DNA of 64,000 bases from Xanthomonas boreopolis (GTDB lineage Bacteria > Pseudomonadota > Gammaproteobacteria > Xanthomonadales > Xanthomonadaceae). Shown piece after piece: positions 24,110-34,400 of this stretch (positions within the stretch are counted from its first letter, which is position 1; each line of letters begins with the position of its first letter). The notes beneath the pieces are model-generated. The model ran no database searches. It saw nothing but the letters and a program-made list of their open reading frames with translations, and was not told where the DNA came from. Both the position numbers and the translations under genes were made by a program. Where the stretch lies: contig BNBA01000015.1 of NCBI GenBank assembly GCA_014654535.1, positions 39,240-103,239 of the forward strand, given 5' to 3'.

Positions 24110-24742
24110 ATGGACCTGACCGACACCCAGCAGGCGATCCTGGCGATGATCGCCGAACGCATCGAGTCCGATGGCGTGCCGCCGTCGCAGACCGAGATCG
24201 CGCGTGCCTTCGGCTTCAAGGGTGTGCGTGCCGCGCAATACCACCTGGAAGCGCTGGAGCAGGCCGGAGCGATCCGGCGGGTGCCCGGGCAGGCGCGCGG
24301 TATCCGCCTGGTCGCCCCGGCGGTCGAGGCCATCGAGTCGGCCCGGCAGCAGGACGATGTCCTGCGCCTGCCGGTGCTGGGCCGGGTCGCGGCCGGCCTG
24401 CCGATCGGCGCCGACATCGGTTCGGACGATTTCGTGGTGCTCGACCGGGTGCTGTTCTCCCCCTCGCCGGACTACCTGCTCAAGGTGCAGGGGGATTCGA
24501 TGCGCGACGAAGGCATCTTCGACGGCGACCTGATCGGCGTGCACCGCACCCGCGATGCGCGTTCGGGGCAGATCGTGGTGGCGCGGATCGACGAGGAAAT
24601 CACCGTCAAGCTGCTGAAGATCGGCAAGGACCGCATCCGCTTGCTGCCGCGCAATCCGGACTACGCCCCGATCGAAGTGCTGCCGGACCAGGATTTCGCG
24701 ATCGAAGGCCTGTATTGCGGCCTGCTGAGGCCGAACCGTTGA
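24110..24742 (+). CDS. lexA: SOS repressor LexA
   Basis: Represses SOS genes and self-cleaves on contact with RecA filaments. The protein is 210 residues. The winged helix covers about 1-70 (PPSQTEIARAFGFKGVRAAQYHLEAL). The cleavage site is Ala95-Gly96 in GRVAAGLP. The catalytic Ser130 is in QGDSMRDEG and Lys167 in ITVKLLK. The start (MDLTDTQQAILAMI) is the family N-terminus, yet the operator abuts it and no ribosome-binding site is visible, so translation may be leaderless. recA follows 171 nt on. Confidence 0.96.
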   Translation: MDLTDTQQAILAMIAERIESDGVPPSQTEIARAFGFKGVRAAQYHLEALEQAGAIRRVPGQARGIRLVAPAVEAIESARQQDDVLRLPVLGRVAAGLPIGADIGSDDFVVLDRVLFSPSPDYLLKVQGDSMRDEGIFDGDLIGVHRTRDARSGQIVVARIDEEITVKLLKIGKDRIRLLPRNPDYAPIEVLPDQDFAIEGLYCGLLRPNR

Positions 24743-24913
24743 GGCCGTCGCCCGAGGCCGGGCCGTGGGGTTTTCCCACGCTCGCGGCCGGCATGCACTG
24801 GTGCCGGCGGACCCGCCCGCCGATTAATTTCGATCGCGTCGCCGGCAGTCTCAGCCCTTGCGATACATCGACGCTAGATTGACCCCATTCCGATCACTGA
24901 CGAGGAACACACG

Positions 24914-25945
24914 ATGGACGAGAACAAGAAGCGCGCGCTGGCGGCTGCCCTGGGCCAGATCGAGAAGCAGTTCGGCAAGGGCTCGGTGATGCGCATGGGC
25001 GACCGCGTGGTCGAGCCCGTCGAGGCCGTCCCGACCGGCTCGCTGATGCTGGATATCGCCCTGGGCATCGGCGGCCTGCCCAAGGGCCGCGTGGTCGAGA
25101 TCTACGGTCCGGAATCCTCGGGCAAGACCACCTTGACCCTGCAGGCCATCGCCGAGTGCCAGAAGCAGGGCGGCACCGCTGCCTTCATCGATGCCGAGCA
25201 CGCGCTGGACCCGATCTACGCCGCCAAGCTGGGCGTCAACGTCGACGAGCTGCTGCTGTCGCAGCCGGATACCGGCGAGCAGGCGCTGGAGATCGCCGAC
25301 ATGCTGGTGCGCTCGGGCTCGGTGGACATCCTGGTGGTCGACTCGGTGGCCGCGCTGACCCCCAAGGCCGAGATCGAGGGCGAGATGGGCGACCAGTTGC
25401 CGGGCCTGCAGGCGCGCCTGATGAGCCAGGCCTTGCGCAAGCTGACCGGCAACATCAAGCGCTCCAATACGCTGGTGATCTTCATCAACCAGTTGCGCAT
25501 GAAGATCGGCGTGATGATGCCGGGCCAGAGCCCGGAAACCACCACCGGCGGCAACGCGCTGAAGTTCTATGCCTCGGTGCGCCTGGACATCCGCCGCATC
25601 GGTTCGATCAAGAAGGGCGACGAGATCATCGGCAACCAGACCAAGATCAAGGTGGTCAAGAACAAGCTGGCGCCGCCGTTCAAGCAGGTCGTCACCGAGA
25701 TCCTCTACGGCGAAGGCATCAGCCGCGAGGGCGAACTGATCGACATGGGCGTGGAGGCCAAGCTGGTCGAGAAGGCCGGTGCCTGGTACAGCTACGGCAA
25801 CGAGCGCATCGGCCAGGGCAAGGACAACGCCCGTGCCTACCTGCGCGACAACCCGCAGGTGGCGGCCAAGATCGAGGCCGAGCTGCGCGAGAAGTTCCAG
25901 CCGGCCGAGGCTTCGCGCGACGAAGGCGAGGACCTGGACGACTGA
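24914..25945 (+). CDS. recA: Recombinase RecA
   Basis: Forms the nucleoprotein filament for strand exchange and triggers LexA cleavage. The protein is 343 residues. Walker A is GPESSGKTT at 65-73; [14 protein letters not shown] precedes it, and Walker B is [10 protein letters not shown]. Loop L2 carries the [21 protein letters not shown] segment in part. The C-terminus is acidic ([12 protein letters not shown]). An AGGA site precedes the ATG. I find no match to the TTAG-N6-TACTA operator in the 171 nt upstream. Confidence 0.98.
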   Translation: MDENKKRALAAALGQIEKQFGKGSVMRMGDRVVEPVEAVPTGSLMLDIALGIGGLPKGRVVEIYGPESSGKTTLTLQAIAECQKQGGTAAFIDAEHALDPIYAAKLGVNVDELLLSQPDTGEQALEIADMLVRSGSVDILVVDSVAALTPKAEIEGEMGDQLPGLQARLMSQALRKLTGNIKRSNTLVIFINQLRMKIGVMMPGQSPETTTGGNALKFYASVRLDIRRIGSIKKGDEIIGNQTKIKVVKNKLAPPFKQVVTEILYGEGISREGELIDMGVEAKLVEKAGAWYSYGNERIGQGKDNARAYLRDNPQVAAKIEAELREKFQPAEASRDEGEDLDD

Positions 25946-25967
25946 GTCCCCGCGTGTTTTCCGCTCT

Positions 25968-26001
25968 GGGCGAGGGACGCTGTCAGTGACGTCCCTCGCC
26001 C
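25968..26001 (+). other. Strong stem-loop after recA
   Basis: GGGCGAGGGACG at 25968-25979 pairs perfectly with CGTCCCTCGCCC at 25990-26001 across a 10-nt loop. No T run follows. It may partly end recA transcription and limit read-through into the TfoX-like gene and recX; this is inference from position. Confidence 0.55.
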
Positions 26002-26091
26002 GGGGCACTCCGGATGAGGCCAGGAGGACGGGCGCCAGGGAAGGCGCGCTTCCTGGCCCGAGCTGATCCGGTGTTGTTGCAGGGAACCGCC

Positions 26092-26445
26092 ATGGCCACC
26101 GACCCGGGGTTCATCGAGTACATCCGCGAACAGGCGGACCTGCCGCAGCGGCTGACGTGCCGCAAGATGTTCGGGGAATACGGGTTGTACTGCGACGGCA
26201 AGTTCGTGGCCGTGGCCGCCGACAACTCCTTGTTCCTCAAGCCCACCGAGGCGGGACGCCGCCTGTTGCCCTCGATGACCGAGGGAAAGCCGTATCCTGG
26301 AGCAAAGGCTTGGTTCGTGGTGGACGAGGTCCTGGACGATCCCGATCTGTTGCGTCGATTGATCCTGGCCACCGCTGCCGAGTTGCCTATTCCCACGCCA
26401 AGGGCCGGCGCGGCCGGAAAGCGACGTTCGCCTGGGACGGGATGA
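26092..26445 (+). CDS. TfoX/Sxy N-terminal domain protein
   Basis: The protein is 117 residues and a single TfoX N-terminal domain, with [28 protein letters not shown] as the signature (key part [12 protein letters not shown] near 26-37). The TfoX C-terminal domain is missing. Full-length Sxy/TfoX drives competence genes in Pasteurellaceae and Vibrio; single-domain forms have no settled role. The ATG at 26092 is chosen because it starts the domain. It lies between recA and recX, where most relatives have nothing. Confidence 0.85.
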   Translation: MATDPGFIEYIREQADLPQRLTCRKMFGEYGLYCDGKFVAVAADNSLFLKPTEAGRRLLPSMTEGKPYPGAKAWFVVDEVLDDPDLLRRLILATAAELPIPTPRAGAAGKRRSPGTG

Positions 26446-26485
26446 GCGAATGGACAGGGTGCCGCCCGGCATTGACGAACCAACG

Positions 26486-26962
26486 ATGACTTCCAAGCCC
26501 GAGCGCAAACCGAGGACCCCGCCCACGCCGCTCCAGCGCGCCCTGGGGCTGTTGGTGCGGCGCGAACATTCGCGCAAGGAGCTGACCCGCAAGCTGCAGG
26601 CGCGGGGCGTCGAGGCGGAGGCTGCCCTCGAAGCGGTCGAGCGCCTGGCCGGGGAGGGGTGGCAGGACGATGCCCGGTTCGCCGAATCGCTGGTGCGCAG
26701 CCGTGCGGCCAGTGGCTATGGACCGCTGCATATCCGAGCCGAACTGGCCACGCACGGGCTGGACGGCGATGCCGTGGTCACCGCCATGGCGGCTTTCGAA
26801 GGCGACTGGACCGAGAATGCCCGGGACCTGGTCCGCCGCCGGTTCGGCGAGGCCGGGCCAACCGATCTCGCCCAGCGTCGCAAGGCCGCGGACCTCCTGG
26901 CACGACGGGGCTTCGACGGCGACAGTATCCGGGCCGCGACCCGTTTCGATCCTGAGGACTGA
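26486..26962 (+). CDS. recX: Regulatory protein RecX
   Basis: Binds and caps RecA filaments, inhibiting RecA. The protein is 158 residues from ATG 26486; an in-frame ATG at 26450 would add 12. It has the repeated three-helix motifs of the family: [22 protein letters not shown], then [27 protein letters not shown] and [13 protein letters not shown]. It is separated from recA by the TfoX-like gene. Confidence 0.92.
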   Translation: MTSKPERKPRTPPTPLQRALGLLVRREHSRKELTRKLQARGVEAEAALEAVERLAGEGWQDDARFAESLVRSRAASGYGPLHIRAELATHGLDGDAVVTAMAAFEGDWTENARDLVRRRFGEAGPTDLAQRRKAADLLARRGFDGDSIRAATRFDPED

Positions 26963-27060
26963 ACAGGCAAGGCCTGATACCCTTGGCAGTTTAGGTTGTC
27001 CCGATTCCGTGCCCGCCGGGAGTGCCGTCGTCCCGGCGGCGCCCGCCTACTGCCAGCCCC

Positions 27061-29709
<2,649 letters not shown>

Positions 29710-29846
29710 ATGTATCGGCGCCGCGCCTTGATGGTCGGTGGTGGTGCCGTTAACATTTCCAATCTTTTCCTCTGACTGTAGGGCGCTCCGTCCGGAGCGC
29801 CGATGCTGGCGGGGAAGTCCCTGCCAGTTCCTGGAGAACCACTGAC

Positions 29847-30050
29847 ATGTTGATCCTGACCCGCCGCGTTGGCGAAACCTTGATGATTGGAGATTCGGTC
29901 ACCGTGACCGTGCTGGGCGTCAAGGGCAACCAGGTGCGTATCGGCATTACTGCGCCGAAGGACGTCGCGGTGCATCGCGAAGAGATCTACCAGCGCATCC
30001 AGCGCGGCGAAGAGCCGACTTCGCACGGTTCGGGCGCCGGCGAGGAATAA
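29847..30050 (+). CDS. csrA: Carbon storage regulator CsrA (RsmA)
   Basis: Dimeric RNA-binding regulator that blocks GGA-containing leaders; in Xanthomonas RsmA controls virulence and motility. The protein is 67 residues. It begins [16 protein letters not shown], with [15 protein letters not shown] and the RNA-contacting [10 protein letters not shown]. The leader contains CTGGAGAA at the start, itself a GGA motif. A tRNA-Ser follows 86 nt on. Confidence 0.97.
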   Translation: MLILTRRVGETLMIGDSVTVTVLGVKGNQVRIGITAPKDVAVHREEIYQRIQRGEEPTSHGSGAGEE

Positions 30051-30136
30051 TCTTCGCATTGAGGGTTTACGTTGGCCCTCGTTAACCGGTATTCTTCGCA
30101 CCCCGCAGCGCGACGCCGCGGCGGGGACGAAAATCC

Positions 30137-30229
30137 GGAGTGATGCCCGAGAGGCCGAAGGGGCTCCCCTGCTAAGGGAGTATAGGGTCAAAAGCTCTAT
30201 CGAGGGTTCGAATCCCTCTCACTCCGCCA
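30137..30229 (+). tRNA. tRNA-Ser (anticodon GCT)
   Basis: The acceptor GGAGTGA pairs with TCACTCC and CCA is encoded. The anticodon arm is CTCCC-CTGCTAA-GGGAG, with the anticodon GCT at 30171-30173. A long variable arm, typical of serine tRNAs, precedes the T arm GAGGGTTCGAATCCCTC. The length is 93 nt. Confidence 0.95.
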
Positions 30230-30236
30230 GTTACGA

Positions 30237-30265
30237 ACAACCCGCCTTCCGGCGGGTTGTTTGCG
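30237..30265 (+). terminator. Terminator after tRNA-Ser
   Basis: ACAACCCGCC at 30237-30246 pairs with GGCGGGTTGT at 30251-30260 over a TTCC loop, then TTGCGTTT. Confidence 0.8.
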
Positions 30266-30278
30266 TTTGGGCGCGGCA

Positions 30279-30983
30279 TCAGTTCAACGGCAGGTCGAAC
30301 AGCAGGATCTCGGCATCCTGTCCCCCGGACAGGACGATGCGTTCCTCTGCGGTGACCTGCGCGGCATCGCCCTGGTCCAACCGCTGGCCGTTCACCGAGA
30401 GGCTGCCGCGCGCCACTTGCACGTAGGCGCCGCGGCCTTGGCCGAGCACGTGCTCGAGCTGCTGCCCGCCGTCGAGGATCGAGGCGAAGATGCGCGCGTC
30501 CTGGTGGATCAGCAGCGAGCCTTCGGTCGCATCCGGGGAGGCGATCAGGCGCAGCCGGTTGCGCTTGTCCTCGGGCGCGAAGTGCCTTTCCTCGTAGCTC
30601 GGTTCGATGCCGTTGCGTTCCGGAAAGAGCCAGATCTGCAGGAAATGCACCGGTTCGCTGGGCGAATGGTTGAACTCGCTGTGGGTGACGCCGCTGCCGG
30701 CGCTCATCCGCTGCACGTCGCCGTAATGCAGCACCGAGCCGCTGCCCATGCTGTCCTTGTGCTCCAGTGCGCCGGACAGGACGTAGGACACGATCTCCAT
30801 GTCGCGGTGGCCGTGCGTGCCGAAACCTTCGCCGGGCTGCACGCGGTCTTCGTTGATCACGCGCAGCGGGCCGAAGCCCATGTGGCGCGGGTCGTGGTAG
30901 TGGGCGAACGAGAACGTGTGGCGGGACGACAGCCAGCCATGTTCGGCGCGGCCCCGGGTATCGCTCTTGCGGATCTGAAGCAT
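30279..30983 (-). CDS. Pirin family protein (YhhW-like)
   Basis: A bicupin of 234 residues. The N-terminal cupin carries the metal-binding residues in FGTHGHRDMEIVSYVLSG and the EHKDSMGSG and HSEFNHS segments (His, His, His, Glu set). E. coli YhhW degrades quercetin; natural substrates are unknown. The start has a GGAG site 7 nt before the ATG. It is divergent from a LysR regulator, with matching -10-like elements next to each start (see the regulatory entry). Confidence 0.92.
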   Translation of the reverse strand: MLQIRKSDTRGRAEHGWLSSRHTFSFAHYHDPRHMGFGPLRVINEDRVQPGEGFGTHGHRDMEIVSYVLSGALEHKDSMGSGSVLHYGDVQRMSAGSGVTHSEFNHSPSEPVHFLQIWLFPERNGIEPSYEERHFAPEDKRNRLRLIASPDATEGSLLIHQDARIFASILDGGQQLEHVLGQGRGAYVQVARGSLSVNGQRLDQGDAAQVTAEERIVLSGGQDAEILLFDLPLN

Positions 30984-30993
30984 GGTGGTCTCC

Positions 30994-31111
30994 TTTCGAT
31001 TCTATCGATGATGTCCCTGGAGCCTAACCGTTAGGTTCCTTTGGGTTGGCGAAAGTCTGTGGCTTTTCTCGCGGTAGGAAAAGCGAGTAGATTTGGGCTA
31101 TACAATCGAAA
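30994..31111. promoter_or_regulatory. Divergent pirin/LysR control region with mirrored -10-like elements
   Basis: TTTCGATTCTATCGA at 30994-31008 and, on the other strand, TTTCGATTGTATAGC at 31097-31111 agree at 12 of 15 positions and lie inverted. Each ends about 10 nt before one of the two start codons. Read toward its own gene each gives a -10-like hexamer (TAGAAT for pirin, TACAAT for LysR) followed by CGAAA. Either matched promoters or operator half-sites would explain this. Confidence 0.5.
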
Positions 31112-31120
31112 AAGTCGAAC

Positions 31121-32056
31121 ATGAAGATCAGCCTGGACGCCCTGCAGATCCTGGATGCCATCGATCGGCGGGGCTCGTTCGCGGGGGCGGCGAAGGTCCT
31201 GTTCAAGGTGCCTTCCACGATCTCCTACACGGTCGCCAAGCTGGAGGAAGACCTCGGCGTGCAGTTGTTCGAGCGCTCCGGCCCCAAGGCATGGCCGACC
31301 GAGGCCGGCCGGGAGCTGCTGCGCGAGGGCCGGCACCTGCTGCAGGCCGCCCAGGAGCTCGAGCAGCGGGTGCGCCGCGTGGCTTCCGGGTGGGAGGCCG
31401 ATCTCGGGATCGCGATCGATTCGGCGCTTCCGGGGTGGCTGCTGGAACCCGACATCCGGGCCTTCTGCGACACCGCGCCGAACACGCGGCTGCGCGTGCA
31501 GAGCGAGGCGCTGTCCGGGACCTGGGAGGCGCTGCTGGACCGCCGGGTGGACCTGGTGGTCGCGGCCGGGGAGGGGCCGAGCGGAGCGGGGTACGTCGCC
31601 GAGCCGCTGGGCAGGATCGGCTTCGTGTTCGTCGTCGCGCCGGACCATCCGTTGGCGGCATCGGGCAAGGTCTCTTCCGCCGACCTGGCGGCGCATCGCG
31701 CGATCGCGGTGGGGGACAGTGCGCGCCGGCTGCTGCCGAGGACGGTCGGGCTGCTGTCGGAACGGGACGTGCTGACCGTGGCGAGCATGCACGACAAGTA
31801 CCTGTTCCAGCGCTCGGGCCTCGGCTATGGCTTCCTGCCCCTGCCTTACGCGCAGGCGGCCATCGAGGCCGGGGCGCTGGTGCCGGTCCGGGTGGATGAG
31901 CGCAAGCCCGACGAGACCTTCTATCTCGCCTGGCGGATCGAGGAAGAGGGCAATGCGCTGGCGTGGTGGCGGCAGCGCCTGCGGCGCCAAGGGCTGTTCG
32001 ACGAATGGCAACGCCGGATCGCGGAAACGTACCGTTCCGTCGCTCGCCGCGGCTGA
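31121..32056 (+). CDS. LysR family transcriptional regulator
   Basis: The protein is 311 residues. The N-terminal winged helix includes LQILDAIDRRGSFAGAAKVL and PSTISYTVAKLEEDLGVQLFERS. A substrate-binding domain follows from about 90 (DLGIAIDSALPGWLLEPDI). Its divergent neighbour, the pirin gene, is the natural candidate target. The ATG has no clear Shine-Dalgarno sequence and sits close to a -10-like TACAAT, so the leader would be very short. The ligand is unknown. Confidence 0.9.
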   Translation: MKISLDALQILDAIDRRGSFAGAAKVLFKVPSTISYTVAKLEEDLGVQLFERSGPKAWPTEAGRELLREGRHLLQAAQELEQRVRRVASGWEADLGIAIDSALPGWLLEPDIRAFCDTAPNTRLRVQSEALSGTWEALLDRRVDLVVAAGEGPSGAGYVAEPLGRIGFVFVVAPDHPLAASGKVSSADLAAHRAIAVGDSARRLLPRTVGLLSERDVLTVASMHDKYLFQRSGLGYGFLPLPYAQAAIEAGALVPVRVDERKPDETFYLAWRIEEEGNALAWWRQRLRRQGLFDEWQRRIAETYRSVARRG

Positions 32057-32099
32057 AGCGGGATAATCCGCATCATCGCGAGGGGCGTTGGAGTCGGTG

Positions 32100-33083
32100 A
32101 TGCAGGCGTTGCTGGAGCAGTTCGGACTGGCGCTCGTGTTCGTGAACGTGCTGGCGTTGTCGCTGGGCTTGCCGGTGCCCGCGATGCCGACGTTGATCGT
32201 GGTCGGCGCCGGCTTCGCATTGCAGGGCGGGGCGACGGCCTGGTTCGGCTGCCTTGCCGCGCTGGCGCTGTCCGTCGCGGCCAGCCTGCTGGGCGATCTG
32301 GCTTGGTACGCCGCGGGGCGGCGCTACGGCACGTCGACCCTGCGCTCGCTGTGCCGGCTATCGCTGTCGCGCGACAGTTGCATGAAGAAGACCGAGCGCT
32401 TCTATGGCCGCTGGGGCGTGCGCGTGTTGGCGGTCGCCAAGTTCGTGCCGGGGTTGTCGATGGTGTCGGTGCCGATGGCGGGCGCGATGCAGGTGCGGCC
32501 GGCTGCGTTCCTCCGCTACGACGCGCTGGGCGCGGCGCTGTGGGCGCTGGTGGGCGTGGGACTCGGCGTGCTGTTCCATGGCCAGGTGGGGCGGGTCACT
32601 TCGCTGCTGGCCGAGCTCGGCTCCGGTGCGGTGCTGCTCGTCGTGGCGTTGCTGGTGGCCTACATCGGCTGGCGCGCGTGGCATCGCCGCGCGTTGCTGC
32701 GTTCGCTCGATGCGACGCGGATCGACGTGGACGAACTGCATGCGCTGTTGCAGGGCGAGGACGCGCCGGTCGTGCTCGACATCCGCGCGCCCGGCTACCG
32801 CGAGCTGGAGCCTTTCACGATCCCCGGCGCGGTGTTCGCGGACGAGCGCCGGCTCGGCGACATCCTCGCGGCGTATCCGCCCGAGCGGAGCATCGTGATC
32901 TATTGCGCCTGCCCGGACGAAGTGTCCGCGGCCTGGCTTGCCGCGCAGCTGCGGAAGCATCGTTATCGGGACGTGCGTCCCTTGCGGGGCGGCCTGGCGG
33001 ACTGGCGGAAGGCCGGCTACGACGTCGCCTGGTTGCAGGGCGCGAGCGGCGCCGGAATGCCGCGGCCGCTCGTGCAGGCTTAA
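32100..33083 (+). CDS. DedA membrane protein fused to a rhodanese domain
   Basis: The protein is 327 residues from the ATG at 32100, which has GGAG 6 nt upstream; a TTG start at 32088 would add 4. The first 200 residues are a DedA domain with about five hydrophobic segments (LSLGLPVPAMPTLIVVGAG; YGRWGVRVLAVAKFVPGLS, the DedA signature). After the last segment comes a rhodanese domain (about 220-320) with DIRAPGYRE, the putative catalytic Cys in IVIYCACPDEVSA, and LRGGLADWRKAGYDV. Rhodaneses move sulfane sulfur; the partner is not known. Confidence 0.9.
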   Translation: MQALLEQFGLALVFVNVLALSLGLPVPAMPTLIVVGAGFALQGGATAWFGCLAALALSVAASLLGDLAWYAAGRRYGTSTLRSLCRLSLSRDSCMKKTERFYGRWGVRVLAVAKFVPGLSMVSVPMAGAMQVRPAAFLRYDALGAALWALVGVGLGVLFHGQVGRVTSLLAELGSGAVLLVVALLVAYIGWRAWHRRALLRSLDATRIDVDELHALLQGEDAPVVLDIRAPGYRELEPFTIPGAVFADERRLGDILAAYPPERSIVIYCACPDEVSAAWLAAQLRKHRYRDVRPLRGGLADWRKAGYDVAWLQGASGAGMPRPLVQA

Positions 33084-33112
33084 AAAAACGACCTGCGTTG
33101 CCGCAGGTCGTC
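33084..33112 (-). terminator. Terminator of the distal tRNA-Arg gene
   Basis: On the minus strand ACGACCTGCGGCAACGCAGGT folds into a perfect stem (ACGACCTGCG/CGCAGGTCGT) followed by TTTTTTT. On the plus strand it may also end the DedA gene. Confidence 0.82.
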
Positions 33113-33119
33113 TCGAAGA

Positions 33120-33196
33120 TGGCGCGCCCGGAGAGATTCGAACTCCCGACCGCCTGGTTCGTAGCCAGGTACTCTATCCAACTGAGCTACGGGCGC
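33120..33196 (-). tRNA. tRNA-Arg (anticodon ACG), copy distal
   Basis: Read on the minus strand: acceptor GCGCCCG pairs with CGGGCGC, anticodon arm CCTGG-CTACGAA-CCAGG, T arm CGGGAGTTCGAATCTCTCC in part, and encoded CCA. The length is 77 nt. It is identical to the copy at 33280. Confidence 0.95.
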
Positions 33197-33236
33197 GTTT
33201 TGAACTGGCTCGAAGCGACTCGATCGCTTCGAAACA

Positions 33237-33266
33237 AAAAGACAGCACTGGATGCTGTCTTTTTTG
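33237..33266 (-). terminator. Terminator between the two tRNA-Arg genes
   Basis: AAAAAGACAGCA and TGCTGTCTTTTTT flank a CTGGA loop. On the minus strand this places a hairpin with a T run directly after the proximal tRNA gene. It works in both directions in principle. Confidence 0.8.
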
Positions 33267-33279
33267 TCGATCCTGAAGA

Positions 33280-33356
33280 TGGCGCGCCCGGAGAGATTCG
33301 AACTCCCGACCGCCTGGTTCGTAGCCAGGTACTCTATCCAACTGAGCTACGGGCGC
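33280..33356 (-). tRNA. tRNA-Arg (anticodon ACG), copy proximal
   Basis: Same 77-nt sequence as the gene at 33120, including the CCA end. It lies upstream of that gene on the minus strand with a terminator in between. Confidence 0.95.
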
Positions 33357-33473
33357 GTCGTCAGGAGCGGAATTATGCGGGTGTGAAGGGCATGCGTCAA
33401 CCTCCTTGTCCGGCAGCCGGGCAATCCTGGCCGTGGCGCTTGCGGAAGGCGAAGACGGATGTCCGGGCGGGCG

Positions 33474-34316
33474 TCAGTGCAGCGACTGCGCCAGTTGCTC
33501 CGCCACCGCTTCGGGTTGCCGCATCCAGCTGAAATGGTCCGCGCGCGTGCCCAGGCGCGCTTGCGCCAGGCGATGGACGCGCTTGGGCGCTGCACCGTGC
33601 AGCTTCCGCAGAAGGGCCTGCAGGGAGCTTTCGGGGGCCAGCCAATCGTCGGCCATGAGCACCCCGGTGGTCGCGATGTCGAGCATCCCCATGCCGGTTT
33701 CCAGCTCCGAGGGCAGGCCGGCGGCGGCATAGTGGTTGGTCAGGCCCACGCGGGCCCAGTCGCGGATCAGCCCGCGCGCCTCGGTGCCTCCGAAGCCGAG
33801 GCGCCTTCCCGGCAGCGCGCCCTGGCGCCTGGCCAGCCAGGGCAGGAAGCGATAGACCAGCGGCAAGGCGTAGCGCACCGGTGCCGGGAAAGCGCGCCAG
33901 TAGGGCGTGCCGGTGGCGACCAGCCACAGTCGCGAGATCCCTTCCGGCGAGAGCGCCGCGTGGCAGCACGCCAATTGGCCGCCGAGACTGTGCCCGCCGA
34001 CGATCAATGGCGCTTCGCCTGCGTGCCTGGAAAGCGCGTTGCGGCTGGCAGGGAGGTCTTCGAGCAGCAGTTCGCGATAACCCCAGTCGTGTTCGCGGGA
34101 CGGACGCAGCGAACTGCTGCCGTTTCCGCGCCATTCGTGCAGGAACACGGCAATGCCGTGGTTGGCGAGCGCGTCGGCCCATGGTTCGTAGTGGCGGGCC
34201 GCCACGCCCAGCGCGGGCAGCCATAGCAGGCGTGCGACCGGGGCCGGCGGCAATCGGCCGACCAACTGCCAGCGATGCCCATCGTCGGCCTGGAGATCGA
34301 GAATGATCGGCGTCAT
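33474..34316 (-). CDS. Alpha/beta hydrolase
   Basis: The protein is 280 residues, cytoplasmic, with no signal peptide. The nucleophile elbow is VGGHSLGGQLA (GxSxG), preceded by the oxyanion segment LPALGVAARHYEPWADAL and FLHEWRGNGSSS. The end DHFSWMRQPEAVAEQL holds the likely catalytic His. This is the predicted alpha/beta hydrolase group with a serine-hydrolase fold and no known substrate. Confidence 0.85.
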   Translation of the reverse strand: MTPIILDLQADDGHRWQLVGRLPPAPVARLLWLPALGVAARHYEPWADALANHGIAVFLHEWRGNGSSSLRPSREHDWGYRELLLEDLPASRNALSRHAGEAPLIVGGHSLGGQLACCHAALSPEGISRLWLVATGTPYWRAFPAPVRYALPLVYRFLPWLARRQGALPGRRLGFGGTEARGLIRDWARVGLTNHYAAAGLPSELETGMGMLDIATTGVLMADDWLAPESSLQALLRKLHGAAPKRVHRLAQARLGTRADHFSWMRQPEAVAEQLAQSLH

Positions 34317-34400
34317 GCCGGCTAGCCTACCGAACCAAGATACCGGGTGCGAGCGCGCGCCTGGCGGGAGGCGCGCTCGAGACCGCGGCGTTGCCGCGCC

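Noticed and set aside
24764..24808. Hairpins CGTGGG/CCCACG and GCCGGCA/TGCCGGC between lexA and recA
   Set aside because: Neither has a T run, and such short GC palindromes are frequent here by chance. They are not called as terminators.
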